Assembly (NCBI GenBank): GCA_035048485.1
Contig: CM068583.1
Location: forward strand, 48,489,790 to 48,553,789
Source of the DNA: Pteria penguin
Taxonomy: Eukaryota; Mollusca; Bivalvia; Pterioida; Pteriidae
Length of the DNA stretch: 64,000 nt
Direction: 5' to 3'
Every line of letters starts with the position of its first letter. The first letter of the stretch is position 1. Position numbers and translations under genes: made by a program. This document shows positions 50,901-63,325 of the stretch, piece after piece. The notes beneath the pieces are model-generated. The model saw nothing but the letters and a program-made list of their open reading frames with translations, did no database searches and was not told the DNA's origin.

Positions 50901-53900
50901 CTAAAAATAGACATCAGCATAGTTCAGTTACACACTTATTACTGAAAATAGTGATTCATCAATGTGTAAGTTTTCAGATGATGACTTTAGGTACTGATGT
51001 CAGATATGAATAAAACAATGCTATATTTTTGCTGTCAATTTCACTAGAACTCATTATAAACTTCACAGAATTCAATGTTATTTCTTATTAAAAGGTTATC
51101 AAGTTCACATAACTGTCTCATGTTACTAATAAGGTATTAGTCACTTCAAAGGTACAGGTTGTGGCAGGGTACGAGTGTTGCATGCAACACTTACTGTAAG
51201 CTTGTTTTGATATTAAGTTGTTTTTGTTACTCAGTTTTAAGATTTAGAGAATGTTATTCTGCCACCACCAGGCATGGATGAGGGCACTAAGTGTTTTTGC
51301 TTTGTCATTCTGTTCTTCTATCAGAGGTTTGGTTTTCCAGTGATAACTCATTCTATCCAAACCAGATTTGGATATATGGATACTTAATATCAAAAGGGAA
51401 ATGGGCATATTGTTTATATTGTTTTAGATCAATGTTTTATGCCCCGCCATGAAATTCATTTTTGCCTATTTTCAGGTAATTCATTACATTTTCTCATTGC
51501 ACATTTTTATGCGGGCGTATAATGCTATACTGCTATTGTCTATCTGTCCACACAATCTTGTCTTCACAACTCCCTTTATGGGATTTTAATGAAACATAGT
51601 ACAGAGAAAGAACACTATATGTTGATATGCATATATATTGCAAGAGGAATGCAGTTCAGAAACATTTACAGAAGTTATGATCCTAAGACTGTCATTCCGT
51701 CATTCCATCATCATTCAGTTTCCACTCATTTTCTCTCTGAAGGATACATGGATTAAATTGATATTGAATATACAGATGTATCAAAGGAAGATACAGTTCA
51801 AGCTCGAATATGGGTGTGGTCTGATTATTTTTGACAGAGTTATTGCCCTTTAACAGAAAATTTCTTAAAAATGACAGTTTCGGCTCATTTTCTTTTTTGA
51901 TGGATTAAATTGATATTTGGTATACAGATGTATCAAGGGAAGCGCAGGTCAAGTTTGAATATGGGTGTGGTCTAGTAATTTTTGACAGAGTTATTGCGCT
52001 TGAACATAGAAAATTTCTTTAAAATGACAGTTTTGGCTCATTTACTCTGTGAAAGTTTGATGGTTTAAATTGATATTGGCTGTATAGATATATCAAAGGA
52101 AAATGCAGGTCAAGTTCAAATATGGGTGTGGTTCAGTAATTTCTGACAGAGTTATTGCCCTTGAACATTGAAAAATTCTTAAAAATGACAGTTTCCACCC
52201 ATTTTCTCTTTGAAGGAAAATGCAGGTCAAGTTCAAATATGGGTGTGGTTCAGTAATTTCTGACAGAGTTTTGCCCTTGAACATTGAAAAATTCTTAAAA
52301 ATGACAGTTTCCACCCATTTTCTCTTTGAAGGTTCGATGGATTAAATTGATATTAGGTATATAGATGTATCAAGGGAAGATGCAGGTCAGATTTGAATAT
52401 AGGTGTGTTCTGGTAATTTTTGACAGAGTTATTGCCTTTGAACATTAGAAATTTTTTGAATTTTCAAATAATAGTTCTCTAGCAATTATATTTCACTACC
52501 TGCCACCGTGGGCATTTGTGTCGCACTGACACATTCAAATTCTAGTTCATTGTAAAACAAAACAAGATTTTAAATATTATTTAGAATAAAATGTAAAAAA
52601 GGATTTTGATTCCATCTTTTTCACTGATTTTTGTGTCATTGTTTTAATTTTGTCTATGTAGAGAAGAAAGTTTTCAGTTTTTAAGCAGTTATCAAAAACA
52701 CAGTAACAGAGTATATGTATTTCTTAAAGCCATTGTTTTTTTTTGTGAATGACCAAATTGTGCCAAGGTTGAGAGTATATAGACACACTTGGGCCTCTTG
52801 AATTTTTTGTGGACAAGATTTCATGACCATTAGAATTTTATTGGTCAGAATTTAATGACACCATTTTGCCCTCTCAGACCCTGAAGGTGAAAAATGAGAG
52901 TTGCATAAATATATATTAAAGGAAACTGTATGAATACATTTGAAATCATATTTCCTTTATAACATTGTTAGGTCCATTCTTGGTTCACTAATTTGAAAAG
53001 GTCATAACCTTGGTAGCTGTGACAAACTCACTTTAGACTTGACATATCAGTTTAACATGTTTTGCACAGGATATTATTGAAAGCATTCAGTGCAGGATAT
53101 AAACTAATTATAACGAATTGTTGACATTTGAGAAAATATGATACCAGTATATGCTGCACAGGAAAATACTTAATGCAATAAGCATTCTAAAGGGTATGAA
53201 CCAAGTACAACAATCAAATTGTTGGCATTTTCCAAAATAACATTTATCTTAGTGAGGTACATTTACAGTCAATACAAATTATATGCATAACTGCAGTGAG
53301 AGTCTTGAATGAAAATGGAGCAGTTATTAATGAAAACATGGTTCTTTAGGAGGGTATTATAGATAGTTTACTCTAGGAAAACATAAGATTAAACCATGTT
53401 ATTTAGATGCACTATTCTCTTAGGAAAGAAATAAACCACACATCTTTTAACACTCATTAATTCTGTGGACTCTTAGTATTCATTTTATGCTTTGACTTTG
53501 ATGGGCAAAAATAATTTGAGCATAGACTTTTTTCAAGGGTCCCCATATCAAAAAGAAAAAATATTTTACTGTGAAAATTTTTCATTAGTTCATTATCAGG
53601 TATTCTTTTGAAGCCAGCTGTGTTATTGGTGATGTTTATCCTTTCTTTTTGCTTTAGCTCACCTGAGACATAGACTCTAGATGATGTATCAAATTGTAGG
53701 AGAGAAGTTATACATACCAATTACCACGCACTTGTGATCTTGTTAAGTTAATTATAGTGTTGAAATGCAGAATTCTTTGTGCAAGCAAATTATATGTTGA
53801 TTTTAGTTTTATTTTCTTAAGAATACTATTGTATTCCCAGGAAAAAAGCTGTAGATGCTATGACGATGGCATTATTATCAGAACAAATTGAAGAAAAAGA

Positions 53901-56900
53901 AAAGGAAAAAGAAAAACATAATGGTGAAAATGAGAAAGATGATGATTTATCATCTGATGAGGATAAGGTATGTCATACATACCGGTATGTTCTTTATCTG
54001 TAAACAAATGTGTGCATCAGTAAATATTGTGTGATTTCTGCAGAAATGAGTATAAATTTTGAGCAGAGTTTTGAATAAGAGACACCATTAAGCCATAATT
54101 AAGGACAAGATTAGTTGATATTGACTTTATCACTGTTACTGACTAAGGAAAAAATACTTCATAAATGGGTGAAGAAAAGATTCATATCATGAATTTGAAG
54201 ATCTACACTTTACAAATGAAATTTAATTTTAATACTTTACGAAGACAGCTTTGAGTTGATGTAAGGTTTACCATCCCAGAACTTGTCTTCTGTGTCCTTG
54301 TGACTAGGAATTAGGTTCAAAATGCAGCCTTGAAATATATGGAATTATTTCACTGATCGCATTGGTCTTTATCAATATGAATTTGGAAATTACACGAAAC
54401 AGAGATTTTATACAAAGAATTCATTAACAGTTAAATTTACTCTTGAATTAATAATGTATTTTATTTGAATTTGTACCTGCATTTTGTGCAGTTTTTCCAA
54501 CACACCTGGACTACTCTCTTATGATATATACATAACAGACTCTCAAAGAAATATTTTTAATTAATTCTTTGAGATGTTCCGTTTGTTCCAATGACTGATG
54601 TCATATAGTGATGCATATATGTGATGTGTAAAAGTATTAAATGAAGGAAATTAATTAGATTTTTATTACTATATATTTCATTGACAGCCAGATCCATCAC
54701 CACCAAACAAGAAATTGAAAACTTCAAAAACACCTGCTGGCAAATCTTCTAGTTTATCTTCAGTAAGTTTCAACTAAAGAGAAAATAATGTCTCTTTATC
54801 CTTTTGATAGTTTAGTTTAGTTTGGATATATTGAAACAGTATAGTATTTCAGAAATGCAATCAAGTATGACGATACTGAGAATTTTAAAAATGCATTTTT
54901 GCATTGATGGATTCTTTTGAATATCATATTATTACATGTACTATTAATAAACCTTAAGTAAAAAATGTTCAGTGTAATCCACCTTAGACATGCTAGCATA
55001 GCACTACCAATTAAATGCTTGGCTCATGAACAAGAGGTCTTGGGTTCAAGTGCCGTCTTTGGCACATCAATTTCCTGCCTTTCAGATAAGACTTTAAAAA
55101 CAGAGGTTCTATGGCATAGTAGTCATGGATTATAAAAGATCCTTTACTGCTTTGGATGTGACCATTGCAAAGGTTTATATTTCTGTGCTTTACATCTGGC
55201 AGATGCCTTTATCATACAGGTACCTTGAAGTGACATAAACAAGAATTAACCAAAATTTTTTAAAAATCCACATTTTACAGTTGGTAAAGAAATAAAATCT
55301 TCAGAATTTATGGTGGACAATAAAATGAAGTTGCGAGATTGAAGCATATAAATACTTATTTGTTTAGATAAAAATAATTTTAAGGCATGTATGAATGCAT
55401 ATTAACCATATACTTGGCCTTTAAGAAGCACAGTTCTAACAACTGATGTCTTACTTGTATGTAATAGGTAATATCATATCATAAAGAGAATAAATGACAA
55501 GCTAATCATTATTATCTTGACAGTCAGATTCATCACCACCAAACAAGAAATCGAAAACTTCAAAAGAACCTATTAGCAAGTCTTCTAGTCTATCTTCAGT
55601 AAGTCTCTGTAGAAGACAAAATATTATGTAGACAGACAAACTTCGATAACTCAAATGTCAAAAACTCAAAAACACCCCAAAACTCAAAGTAATCATTTGG
55701 ATTCAACAACATTCTTACTCATTTCAATGTTATATGCCTACCCAAACTCGAACAACTGAAAACTGAAAACTCAGTCATTTTCAGATCCCACTAATTATCC
55801 CAGTTATGAAACTTGAAAAGAAGCCATGGGCTGGAAAATATTATTTATTTGTTTGTACAGTAATTACAATTATCAGTTTGTATGCGTCCATGTGTGACAG
55901 ACTGTCTTATGCTCTTATGCAATGATACAGAGGTTGTAACAATTTCATATTTGAAACCACAAGATGTCCAAGTAGGTCCAACCCACCCAACTAACATTTT
56001 TAGTAGGACTGTGTCATGGTTCACACTTTTTTCAGTGTGGTTCGTATAGATAAATGGACCTAGGTTTTCATTCTTTTGGTTTGGTTTTACTTTGTGTAAT
56101 TCAACCATATAACTGAAAGAATTTGAGATAAAGTAGGACCACTCAGCAGATTGTTTTCACCAAAAGTACATATAAGCAATTTTTTAATCATTTTATTCAA
56201 CAAAATAACAAAAACAACAACTAATGATCCAGAATTCAACAAACTTCAATGTGCATCCAAAGTTTGAGCCAATTAAAGCGAGTATAACAGGGAAAAGAGA
56301 GATAAGTCAGATTAGAAAAGAAAAAAATAGAAACTGAACTAAAATCTGTAAAATATGATCTGAACTGAGCAAGAATTTACAGCAGTTAACCAAATTTTCG
56401 GTTAACCGTGACAGCTCTAATCTTGAGCTAGTTTTGCCATATATGCTGTATATTACTTTTCAAAAAGAAAGACAACTCCGACAACATTGTAACACTACTT
56501 GTGTAAGATGAACAAAGTGTGAACAAAGGAGGATTTTGTCAAGTACTGTACCCCAATAAGGAACTTTCATATGAAAGTATAGAAATAGCAGCTACTGGTG
56601 CATTTATTACATGATCAGTACCAAGGATAATGTATGCTTCGTAATTTTTAAAAAAAATTTTAATTCCTTTTGAATCTACACTATATATTTGATATAAAGT
56701 TCTTTCGTATGATTTTAATCAACGAATGAAGGCGAAAAAAAACTGTAAAATAGTTTACAATATGTTATCAAATCAACATAAATACTTGTAAAATTTTGTA
56801 ATTTCTTTTATTACATTCAAATTACTAATAGAAATTCTGATGTTTACTAATAACACAGAAACTTCAAAAACTTAAACCTACCTAAACTCAAAATGATTCG

Positions 56901-59900
56901 ACAGTCCATTGCACTTTGAGTAATCGAAGCTCAACTGTATTTATATTAAGGCAATTAAATATTTAGCGCATTTTAATTTCATAATTGTAACATAGAGAAT
57001 TAAGAATTTTTCTTGCATATCAATAGTCCTAGTAGGTAAATTTTACTTACCTCATTCCCACATCTCACTTCTTTTCATGGAAAACTTCAGTTTATTTTAC
57101 CATTCTAAAAACTACAAAATAAATGTGGCTACCTCTTTCTTTCACTTTGTCATGTCTTATTCATTTGCCTTTTTCTCAGAGGTTTCCCTTAATTACAAAA
57201 TTCTTATTGTAAAAACTGACCATTTTAATGCAAGTAAACATGTATGCAATATGAATTTGATGTCATCAGTGATGGTTCTGTATAAGTTTAAAGGAAGGTA
57301 ACTGCACAGACTTACTGCATTTGAAGCTTACATGTATACTCTGGCTGTGACTGCTTAAGTATGTGCATGAAGTATTCTATATATGATGATAGATATAAAG
57401 TAAAACAAGCAAATAAATAAATAATAATAAAAAAATAAGCAAGAGGGACTTCTTGTTTAAAATCTGATAAAAAGGAGTAACTTGGTCATTTAGGATGATG
57501 ATGATGGTGATGATGCTGATCAAGATGATGAGGAGGTAGCAAGGAAACTTCAGGAAGAAGAGGAAACAACCTATAGGAGACCATCTAGATCTGTTGCCAA
57601 GAAACCTACTGTAAGTCGTTCTGAATGTCTTTAATGTCATACTAGCATTAATTGAAGTGATTCTTTTTTAAGATACACTTGTATCTAAATTTCTGCTGTA
57701 TTTACATCTAAATGTGCCTATGTAATTGTTATAACTGTATAGCAATACCACATTTATATTCAGTAATATAGATCAAGTTATTTATGTCCTCAACTATGTA
57801 AGAAAATGATCTTTCTTGAATTTTAACTCAGTAATTCAATAGGTCAGTTACACAAAGTTGATTTAAGTTTCTAAATGGAGGTTAACAATGAAAAGTATGT
57901 AGTCAGTTTTATATTTATATGTTTCAGCGCAGAAAACCAAGAGAGAAGAAAGACAAAGTTCCTAGAGAGAAAACCAAATGTAAAAAATTTTTTTATTATT
58001 CTAAATTATCTTACTTGAATTTTTACACCCGAGTCATATATGGCGGGGGGCATATAGTATTGCATCTCGCTGACATTCCATCATTCTGTCATTCCGTCAT
58101 ATATTTTTCTTCGCAACTCTTCCTTTAGAGGATTTTGATGAAACTTGGTACAAACAAAGATCACAATGTGTAGATATGCATATTGTAAGATGAATGCTGT
58201 CAAAAAAGTTTTACAGGAGTTATGACAATTGGGCTTGTATATACCAGCAGATAAAATAAACTGTGTATTTAGCAATTTTTGTATGATCCACTGGATTAGC
58301 TGCCAGTGGGGGCATTTGTGCCGCACCGAGACATTAATAGTCAAGTCAGATAATTTATGCTATATTATGCGCTGTGAATTTTGCCACTGTCGGGGGCAGC
58401 AGTGTCGACAGACACACTCTTCTAGTTCAGTAACTGCATTCACTGAAGCTTATATATTATCACATACATTATTAGGCCATGTAAAATTAATTCTATGTTT
58501 CTGAAATAATTGGGTCTTCAAAAAGTGGTAAGGTAGGTAGGGTATTTGTATTTTTTTCCCCCAAACAATACCAAATCTTAATCTATGCTAAAGCTAGTTA
58601 AGTTGAAATGAATGAAATCCTCCTCTCTGCAAAGCAAATTTTGATATGCAGTTCCTATTTTTTCAATTTGAACAAGCTGTGTTTGTAAAGTTCAAAAGTT
58701 ATAGCCAAGGTTAAAGTTGATAACAGACAGACAAACAGGCAAACAGACAGTACAAAAACAATATGCCCCTGATCTATCGATCTGGGTCATAAAAAGGCAG
58801 TTGATGTATCTCTTACAAATAGAAGAATCGTGCATTGCACGACTATTTCTTCCATAAAGTCAACTTTAATGTTTAGAAGAAAGCTATCTTTTTCCCCCCT
58901 GGCCGCCATTTGCATTTGTATTGTTATTATGCGATATTTTCAAGCAAGGTCTTAAAGACGTTTTTAGGTCACAGCATTACATTAAGCATTTATTAACACT
59001 GACAAACTACTTTCTCTTTCTCCTAGGAGAAAACCGAGTTCTATGAATAGAATTTTTGTATTTAACAATGGATCAAAATGGAGACATGGTGGTTATTTTT
59101 TCCGAAGTTGCAATAAATACAATTCGTTGGTGGCAAATTTGAGCGCATGGCAGTGTCTGAGAAACATAGAATTAACTTTGCATGGCCATATATATTATTA
59201 CAGTGGAAAGGAGGAAGTATGATTACATTTATATGCATGTTATAGCATAGATATTTTCATTGTAGTAATGATTGAAAAAATAGTATTTATAATTTAGATC
59301 TTATGTATAATGCACACCTCTGTCATTGGCTATCATCACATAAAATCAGTCACTATCATATAACATCAGCCATCGTCACATAATATCAAGTAATCATTCC
59401 ATAAAGTCGGTGTGGCCTAGTGGATAAGGTGCTCAGCTCATGATTGAGAGGTCCCAGGTTCGACTCCCACCCTGAGCACACTGGTATTCTGTCTTTCGGA
59501 TGAGACAGTAAAAACCAAGGTCCTGTGTCACGGTAGGTGTGGCATGTAAAAGATCCCTCACTGCTTCGGGTGTGTCCATTGCAAAGTTCTGAATTTGTAT
59601 GCAATGCATCAAGCAGATGCCTGCATCATATACATGAAATGATTGTGGAGTGGTCTAAAACAATAATCAATCAATCAATCAATACCTATTCCATAACGTC
59701 AGCTACCATCACATAACATCGGTCACATTACACAACATCAGCCAACATCATCCACATCATCCACCTTCATATAACGTCATCAACCATATAGTGATGAAAC
59801 GATTATTGCCGATGATCGAATATCGATCGCTGAAAGTGCACCGATTTCGATTTTCGATTTTATTTTCAAAAATCAAAAAATCGTCGGGAAAAAAAACGAA

Positions 59901-62900
59901 GAAGAAGAAGTTGTATCACCCAAATTGACTTGTAAAATGTATTGTAACTATCTACCGAAATGACCCATTTGACTGGAATGCCCCATTTTATTACTGAAAT
60001 GCCCATGAAATGGAACTTAAATGTCAATAATTATTGTTTTTTTACATATAAATTTCAGTGAATCAGGATAAAAACGTGTGAACATATAGTATTTTTGTTT
60101 GATTCTCTTATCTTTGTATAAATTTCATTGTTTAAAAAATCGTTAATCTTGCCACATGCAGAAATTCCTCTGATTCATACACAGAGGACTGAAAGTGAAA
60201 AAAAAATAATAACAAACTTATTCATCAATTTCATGACACTTGTAATTTTCAAAGAATCATCAGAATGAATGTATGATGCTTTTTTTAATAGTTTGTCCCC
60301 TCTTAATTTTTCCATAGAATAAAGGAATTGCTAGTTATTCTTGTTTGGTCTTTGGTAAAGACACTTGTTATCTTGTTATAGAGATATATGTTATTGTTTA
60401 AAATTTCTTGTTTATTGTAATTTTCAAATAGAAAAATTCTACATACATGATTACATTGTCAAATGATAAAAATATCCCCTTGAAAAATGGTTTTCTTATT
60501 CGTCAGATTATAATCGATCATCGATCGGTTATGATTTCCAATTATTGTCCTATCATCGATTATGAAAATTGTCCGATTCTGCATCACTACAACCATAACA
60601 TAACATCAGTGACCATCACATAACATCAGCTATCATTCCATAAAATCACCTACCATCACAACATCAGCCACATCACATAACATCATCTACTATCACATTA
60701 CACCATCTACCATCACATAACATTAGCCAAATCAAATAACATCATCCACTATAACATAACATCATCCACATCACATAACATCAGCTACCATCATATAACA
60801 TCATCCACATCACATAACATCAGCTACCATAACATAACATCAGCTACCATCATATAACATCATCCACATCACATAACATCAGCTACCATAACATAACATC
60901 AGCTACAATCATATAACATCAGTTACCATCATACAACATCAGCCACGTCACATAACATCAGCCACTTCACATAGCATCAGCTACCATCATCCACATCATC
61001 CACCATCACATAACATCATCTACCATCACATAACATCATCTACCATCACAAAATCATCCACGTCACATAACATCAGCTACCATCAAATAATATCAACTAC
61101 CATCACATAACATCATTGACATCATGTAACATCAGCTACCATCACATAATATCATCCATATCACATTACATCAGTTACCATCACATAACATCATCTACCA
61201 TCACAAAACATCAGCTCCCATCACATAACATCAGCTAGCATCAGCCACTTCACAAAACATCAGCTACCATTACATAACATCAGCTACCATCACATAACAT
61301 CATCTACCATCATTTAACATCAGCCGCATCCCATAACATCATCTATCATCACATAACATCATCTACCATCACAAAATCATCCACGTCACATAACATCAGC
61401 TACCATCAAATAATATCAACTACCATCACATAACATCATTGACATCATGTAACATCAGCTACCATCACATAATATCAGCTGCCATCACATGATATCAGCT
61501 ACCATCACATAACATCAGCTACCATCACATAACATCAGCTAACATCACATAACATCAGCTAACATCACATAACATCAGCTGCCATGACATAACATCATCC
61601 ACATCATAGAACACCAACTACCATCTCAAAACATCAGCTACCATCATATAACATCAGTCACATCATAATGATCATATAACATCACCTACCATCATATAAC
61701 GTCATCCACCATCACATAACTTCAGCCGAATCACATTACATCAGCCACATCATATAACATCAGCTACTACCACATAATATCATCCATATCACATTACATC
61801 AGTTACCATCACATAACATCATCTACCATCACAAAACATCAGCTCCCATCACATAACATCAGCTAGCATCAGCCACTTCACATAACATCAGCTACCATCA
61901 CATAACTTCGTCTGCTACATGTATCACATAAAATAAGCTACCATTACATAACATTAGCTACCTTCACAAAACATCAGCTACCATTACATAACATCAGCTA
62001 CCATCACATAACATCATCTACTATCATATAAAATCAGTTACCATCACAAAACATTAGCAACCATCACATAACATTAGCCCATCACATAGCATCAGCTACC
62101 ATCACATAACATCACCCTCATCATATACAATCACATAACATTAGTCCATAGCATCAGCTACAGTTAGGCACAGTCTAACTTTACATAAAGTGCCCTTCAA
62201 GTTGACTTTATGGCTGCTTTTCAAGTTTACTTGACAACAACAGAGTAAACTTGAAATAAAGTTTAGTAGTAAGCTTGATTCCAAGTTTAGGACTAAACAT
62301 GATTCCAAGTTTACTCCAAGTGCACTTCAAGTTGAGTTTACTTTCTATATCCATGTACATTTACTATATTTTTCTATTCAAACAATTTCTTTATATGAAA
62401 TATGCAATTGTACATAATAAGACAATTATTTTTATCGTGTTATACGAAACTGGATAATTGTAATAAATAAACATGAAAAGTAAACTTGCTGTTACGTGGT
62501 AGTAAACTTGAAGACAGAATTACTTTAAAGTAAACTAGATTTCAAGTGCACTTGACTAGACTTTATGACTGGTTTTCAGGACGAAAAACTAAACTTGAAG
62601 TGCACCTGACAAGTGCACTTGAATGTAAGGTTAGGACTGCACCCAACTGTACCATCACATAAGATCACCCACATCATATAACATCAGCTACCATCACGTA
62701 ACATCATCTATTATCACATAATAATCAATCCGTAAACAATCAGTAAGTCATATAAGAAAAACAATTTTCTGACTTAGTCTTATTTTCACACATTTTTATT
62801 GCATATTCTTGGTTTATTCAATAAATTATATAGAGAAGCCTTTAAGCATTTATTTGCGGATATTTGATGTAAAATATCTGTTTGGAGGGTCATTTGAAAG

Positions 62901-63325
62901 ATTCATGTCCAAGTTTAGTGTTCCAGGTTTTTTTTATCACCTTTTAGTTTAAACCCTGTGAAAGGATGTTTAGTTCTATTTACTCCAGAACAAATTATTT
63001 ATTTAAAAAAATAGGAAAAAAAATTCTGATTGTATTTTTTTGCACACATTTTTGTATCATGGTCATGAGTTATTAAATGTAAAGAAGCAAGTTTACAGTC
63101 ATTGTCAGTTGTCTTCAACACAGTCAGCAAGAGAATTTCTCAAGCAGTCGGTCGTGTGTGTAAGCGATATAAGGCCTGTTGTTAAAAATTTTAATCTTGA
63201 GAATGATTGCAATTAATGTGTGTTTGTATTACTACAGTTGTTTTTTTTTCTTTTGTTTTATAGCCATTTATTCTAAGCCATGCCAGTTATCAGATGACCT
63301 TGCTGATATTATGGGTGCACCTCAG
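44913..63325 (+). CDS. DEK_C plus SWIB domain nuclear protein (UAF30/spp27-like), 3' end outside the window
   Basis: Eight exons with GT-AG borders and consistent phase: 44913-44955, 48004-48094, 53841-53967, 54688-54762, 55524-55598, 57494-57610, 57928-57979, 63264-63325. They encode 214 residues, with a donor GTATTA at the last border, so more exons lie to the right. Residues about 3-55 form a DEK_C domain: ITDSELKRSIKEILENADLS, then LSAKKVRLKLEMKFDIDFTD. A Lys/Glu/Asp-rich linker follows. It holds two near-identical 25-residue modules (SPPNKKLKTSK and SPPNKKSKTSK, NLS-like), an acidic DDDDGDDADQDDEE stretch and a basic RRKPREKKDK segment. The last exon, KSIYSKPCQLSDDLADIMGAPQ, is the start of a SWIB domain. 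DEK_C plus SWIB is the UAF30/spp27 layout, a chromatin and Pol I transcription factor family in fungi; its animal role is not shown here. A GTG 12 nt upstream is in frame, but the ATG at 44913 is the credible start. Confidence 0.88.
45200..45680. other. Intron sequence with a short repeat
   Basis: A poly-C run at about 45187-45199. About 45605-45690 (TCTGTCTGGTTAAGAA..., TGTACAAGTGGGACATTC) is repeated at about 46245-46325. Confidence 0.6.
45700..45957 (-). mobile_element. Family A SINE, minus strand, with TSD
   Basis: The inverse copy begins at the GATTGATTAATTGATTTTTG tail and ends at GGCCATGCCGGC, with B-box core GGACTCGAACCCC. TACCAGTTCT at 45690-45699 and 45958-45967 is a 10-bp target duplication. 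It lies in intron 1 of the SWIB gene. Confidence 0.94.
46245..46335 (+). repeat. Second copy of the TCTGGTTAAGAA repeat
   Basis: Pairs with 45605-45690; a member of a dispersed repeat. Confidence 0.6.
46859..46896. repeat. Hairpin CATTTGGCTAAT/ATTAGCCAAATG
   Basis: Perfect 12-bp arms with a 14-nt loop, in intron 1 of the SWIB gene. Confidence 0.85.
47090..47206. mobile_element. 87-bp fold-back element with 15-bp direct duplication
   Basis: TATCTGTTGTCACAG occurs at 47090-47104 and again at 47192-47206. Between them, 47105-47191 is an inverted repeat. It runs from GGTTCAGGTATCGATG to CATCGATTTCTGAAACC with TTTGTTGACACGC/GCGTGTCAACAAA arms, and fills the gap exactly. Confidence 0.85.
47207..48003. 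other. SWIB gene intron 1, no further feature
   Basis: Nothing beyond AT-rich intron is seen. Confidence 0.4.
48240..49260 (+). pseudogene. Decayed hAT/ZBED-like transposase fragment
   Basis: The open part (48353-48595) reads FVIFAGMSDTNKNTMTSFT, then SDGPSLMIGKKNGVVAL and HCMIHR-like YCMIHRMAVSKVL. This is the DDE-region wording of hAT-type transposases related to ZBED5/SCAND3-like proteins (CTDGAPxMxG ... HCxIHR). Stops and frameshifts break it from 48596. The 122-codon antisense ORF at 48434-48802 is its shadow. It lies in the SWIB gene intron between 48094 and 53841. Confidence 0.7.
50200..50935 (+). repeat. About 160-bp tandem repeat, four to five units
   Basis: Units share ACTTCATATAAGGCTAGCT, TCTAGGGTGGGATTGATTTT, AAAATAGACATTTATT and TGCCAGATAATGACTTGAG with 10-20% drift. 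The first unit boundary is near 50200. Confidence 0.85.
51515..52545 (+). repeat. Dispersed repeat with 130-160 bp internal tandem units
   Basis: It opens GGGCGTATAATGCTATACTG with CTGTCCACACAATCTTGTC and ends TGGGCATTTGTGTCGCACTG. Five to six units carry AATGACAGTTTCGGCTCATT, GATGGATTAAATTGATATT, GCAGGTCAAGTTTGAATATG and TTTTTGACAGAGTTATTGCC. A short copy with the same ends is at 58030-58350. Confidence 0.85.
52560..53840. other. SWIB gene intron, no further feature
   Basis: AT-rich; a short AGCTCACCTGAGAC repeat edge at about 53655. Confidence 0.4.
54990..55250 (+). mobile_element. Old family A SINE between the duplicated exons
   Basis: The head is TGCTAGCATAGCACTACC; the B box is decayed to GGGTTCAAGTGCC. 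The body has TTTCAGATAAGACTTTAAAA and AAAAGATCCTTTACTGCTTT, and GCAGATGCC is kept. It sits between the two duplicated 75-nt exons. Confidence 0.8.
55600..57493. other. SWIB gene intron, no feature seen
   Basis: AT-rich; the ORFs at 55845-56108 and 57077-57301 show no domain. Confidence 0.4.
58030..58350 (+). repeat. Dispersed repeat, short copy of the 51515 family
   Basis: GGGGGCATATAGTATTGCAT start, CTTCGCAACTCTTCC...GATTTTGATGAAAC, and the end GTGGGGGCATTTGTGCCGC. Only one internal unit remains. Confidence 0.75.
58640..58795 (-). repeat. Inverse copy of the 608-935 dispersed repeat
   Basis: CAAGCTGTGTTTGTAAAG, AAAGTTATAGCCAAGG, the (ACAG)n stretch and ATATGCCCCTGATCTATCGATC mirror the 608-935 block. 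Confidence 0.75.
59290..59788 (+). repeat. Left portion of the ACATAACATCAGC array, split by a SINE
   Basis: Words such as ATCACATAACATCAGCCA on both sides of the SINE at 59405-59687. Same family as 60590-62160. Confidence 0.85.
59405..59687 (+). mobile_element. Family A SINE with 9-bp TSD
   Basis: A box TGGCCTAGTGG and B box GGTTCGACTCC, body CTTTCGGATGAGACAGTAAA, and tail AATAATCAATCAATCAATC. ATTCCATAA at 59396-59404 and 59688-59696 is a 9-bp duplication. Confidence 0.94.
59789..60589. mobile_element. 801-bp hAT-like MITE with perfect 8-bp TSD
   Basis: The ends are TAGTGATG and CATCACTA, extending into imperfect inverted sequence with CGATGATCG and ATCGATCG words. CAACCATA occurs exactly on each side (59781-59788 and 60590-60597), the 8-bp duplication expected of hAT insertions. 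It has no transposase ORF. Confidence 0.9.
60590..62160 (+). repeat. About 20-bp minisatellite, ACCATCACATAACATCAGCT type
   Basis: Degenerate units of 17-20 bp with ATCACATAACATCA as core. Longer blocks are duplicated: about 61020-61150 recurs at about 61360-61480, and about 61148-61255 recurs at about 61780-61885. Confidence 0.95.
62161..62649. mobile_element. 489-bp TIR element with TA target duplication
   Basis: The left end CAGTTAGGCACAGTCTAAC is mirrored by GACTGCACCCAACTG on the right. It is flanked by TA at 62159-62160 and 62650-62651. Internal words CAAGTGCACTTG and TAAACTTGAA repeat many times, and no coding region is present. It is a Tc1/mariner-type MITE by its TA target. Confidence 0.85.
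62652..62730 (+). repeat. Right end of the ACATAACATCAGC array
   Basis: The same minisatellite resumes after the TA-flanked element and stops at about 62730. Confidence 0.9.
62731..63263. other. SWIB gene intron end
   Basis: AT-rich intron leading to a long poly-pyrimidine acceptor at 63235-63263. Confidence 0.5.

Noticed and set aside
57980..58128. Read-through extension of the exon at 57928
   Set aside because: The frame runs on past the GTAAAA donor into AT-rich sequence and then a dispersed repeat; phase 1 splicing to 63264 gives the SWIB start.
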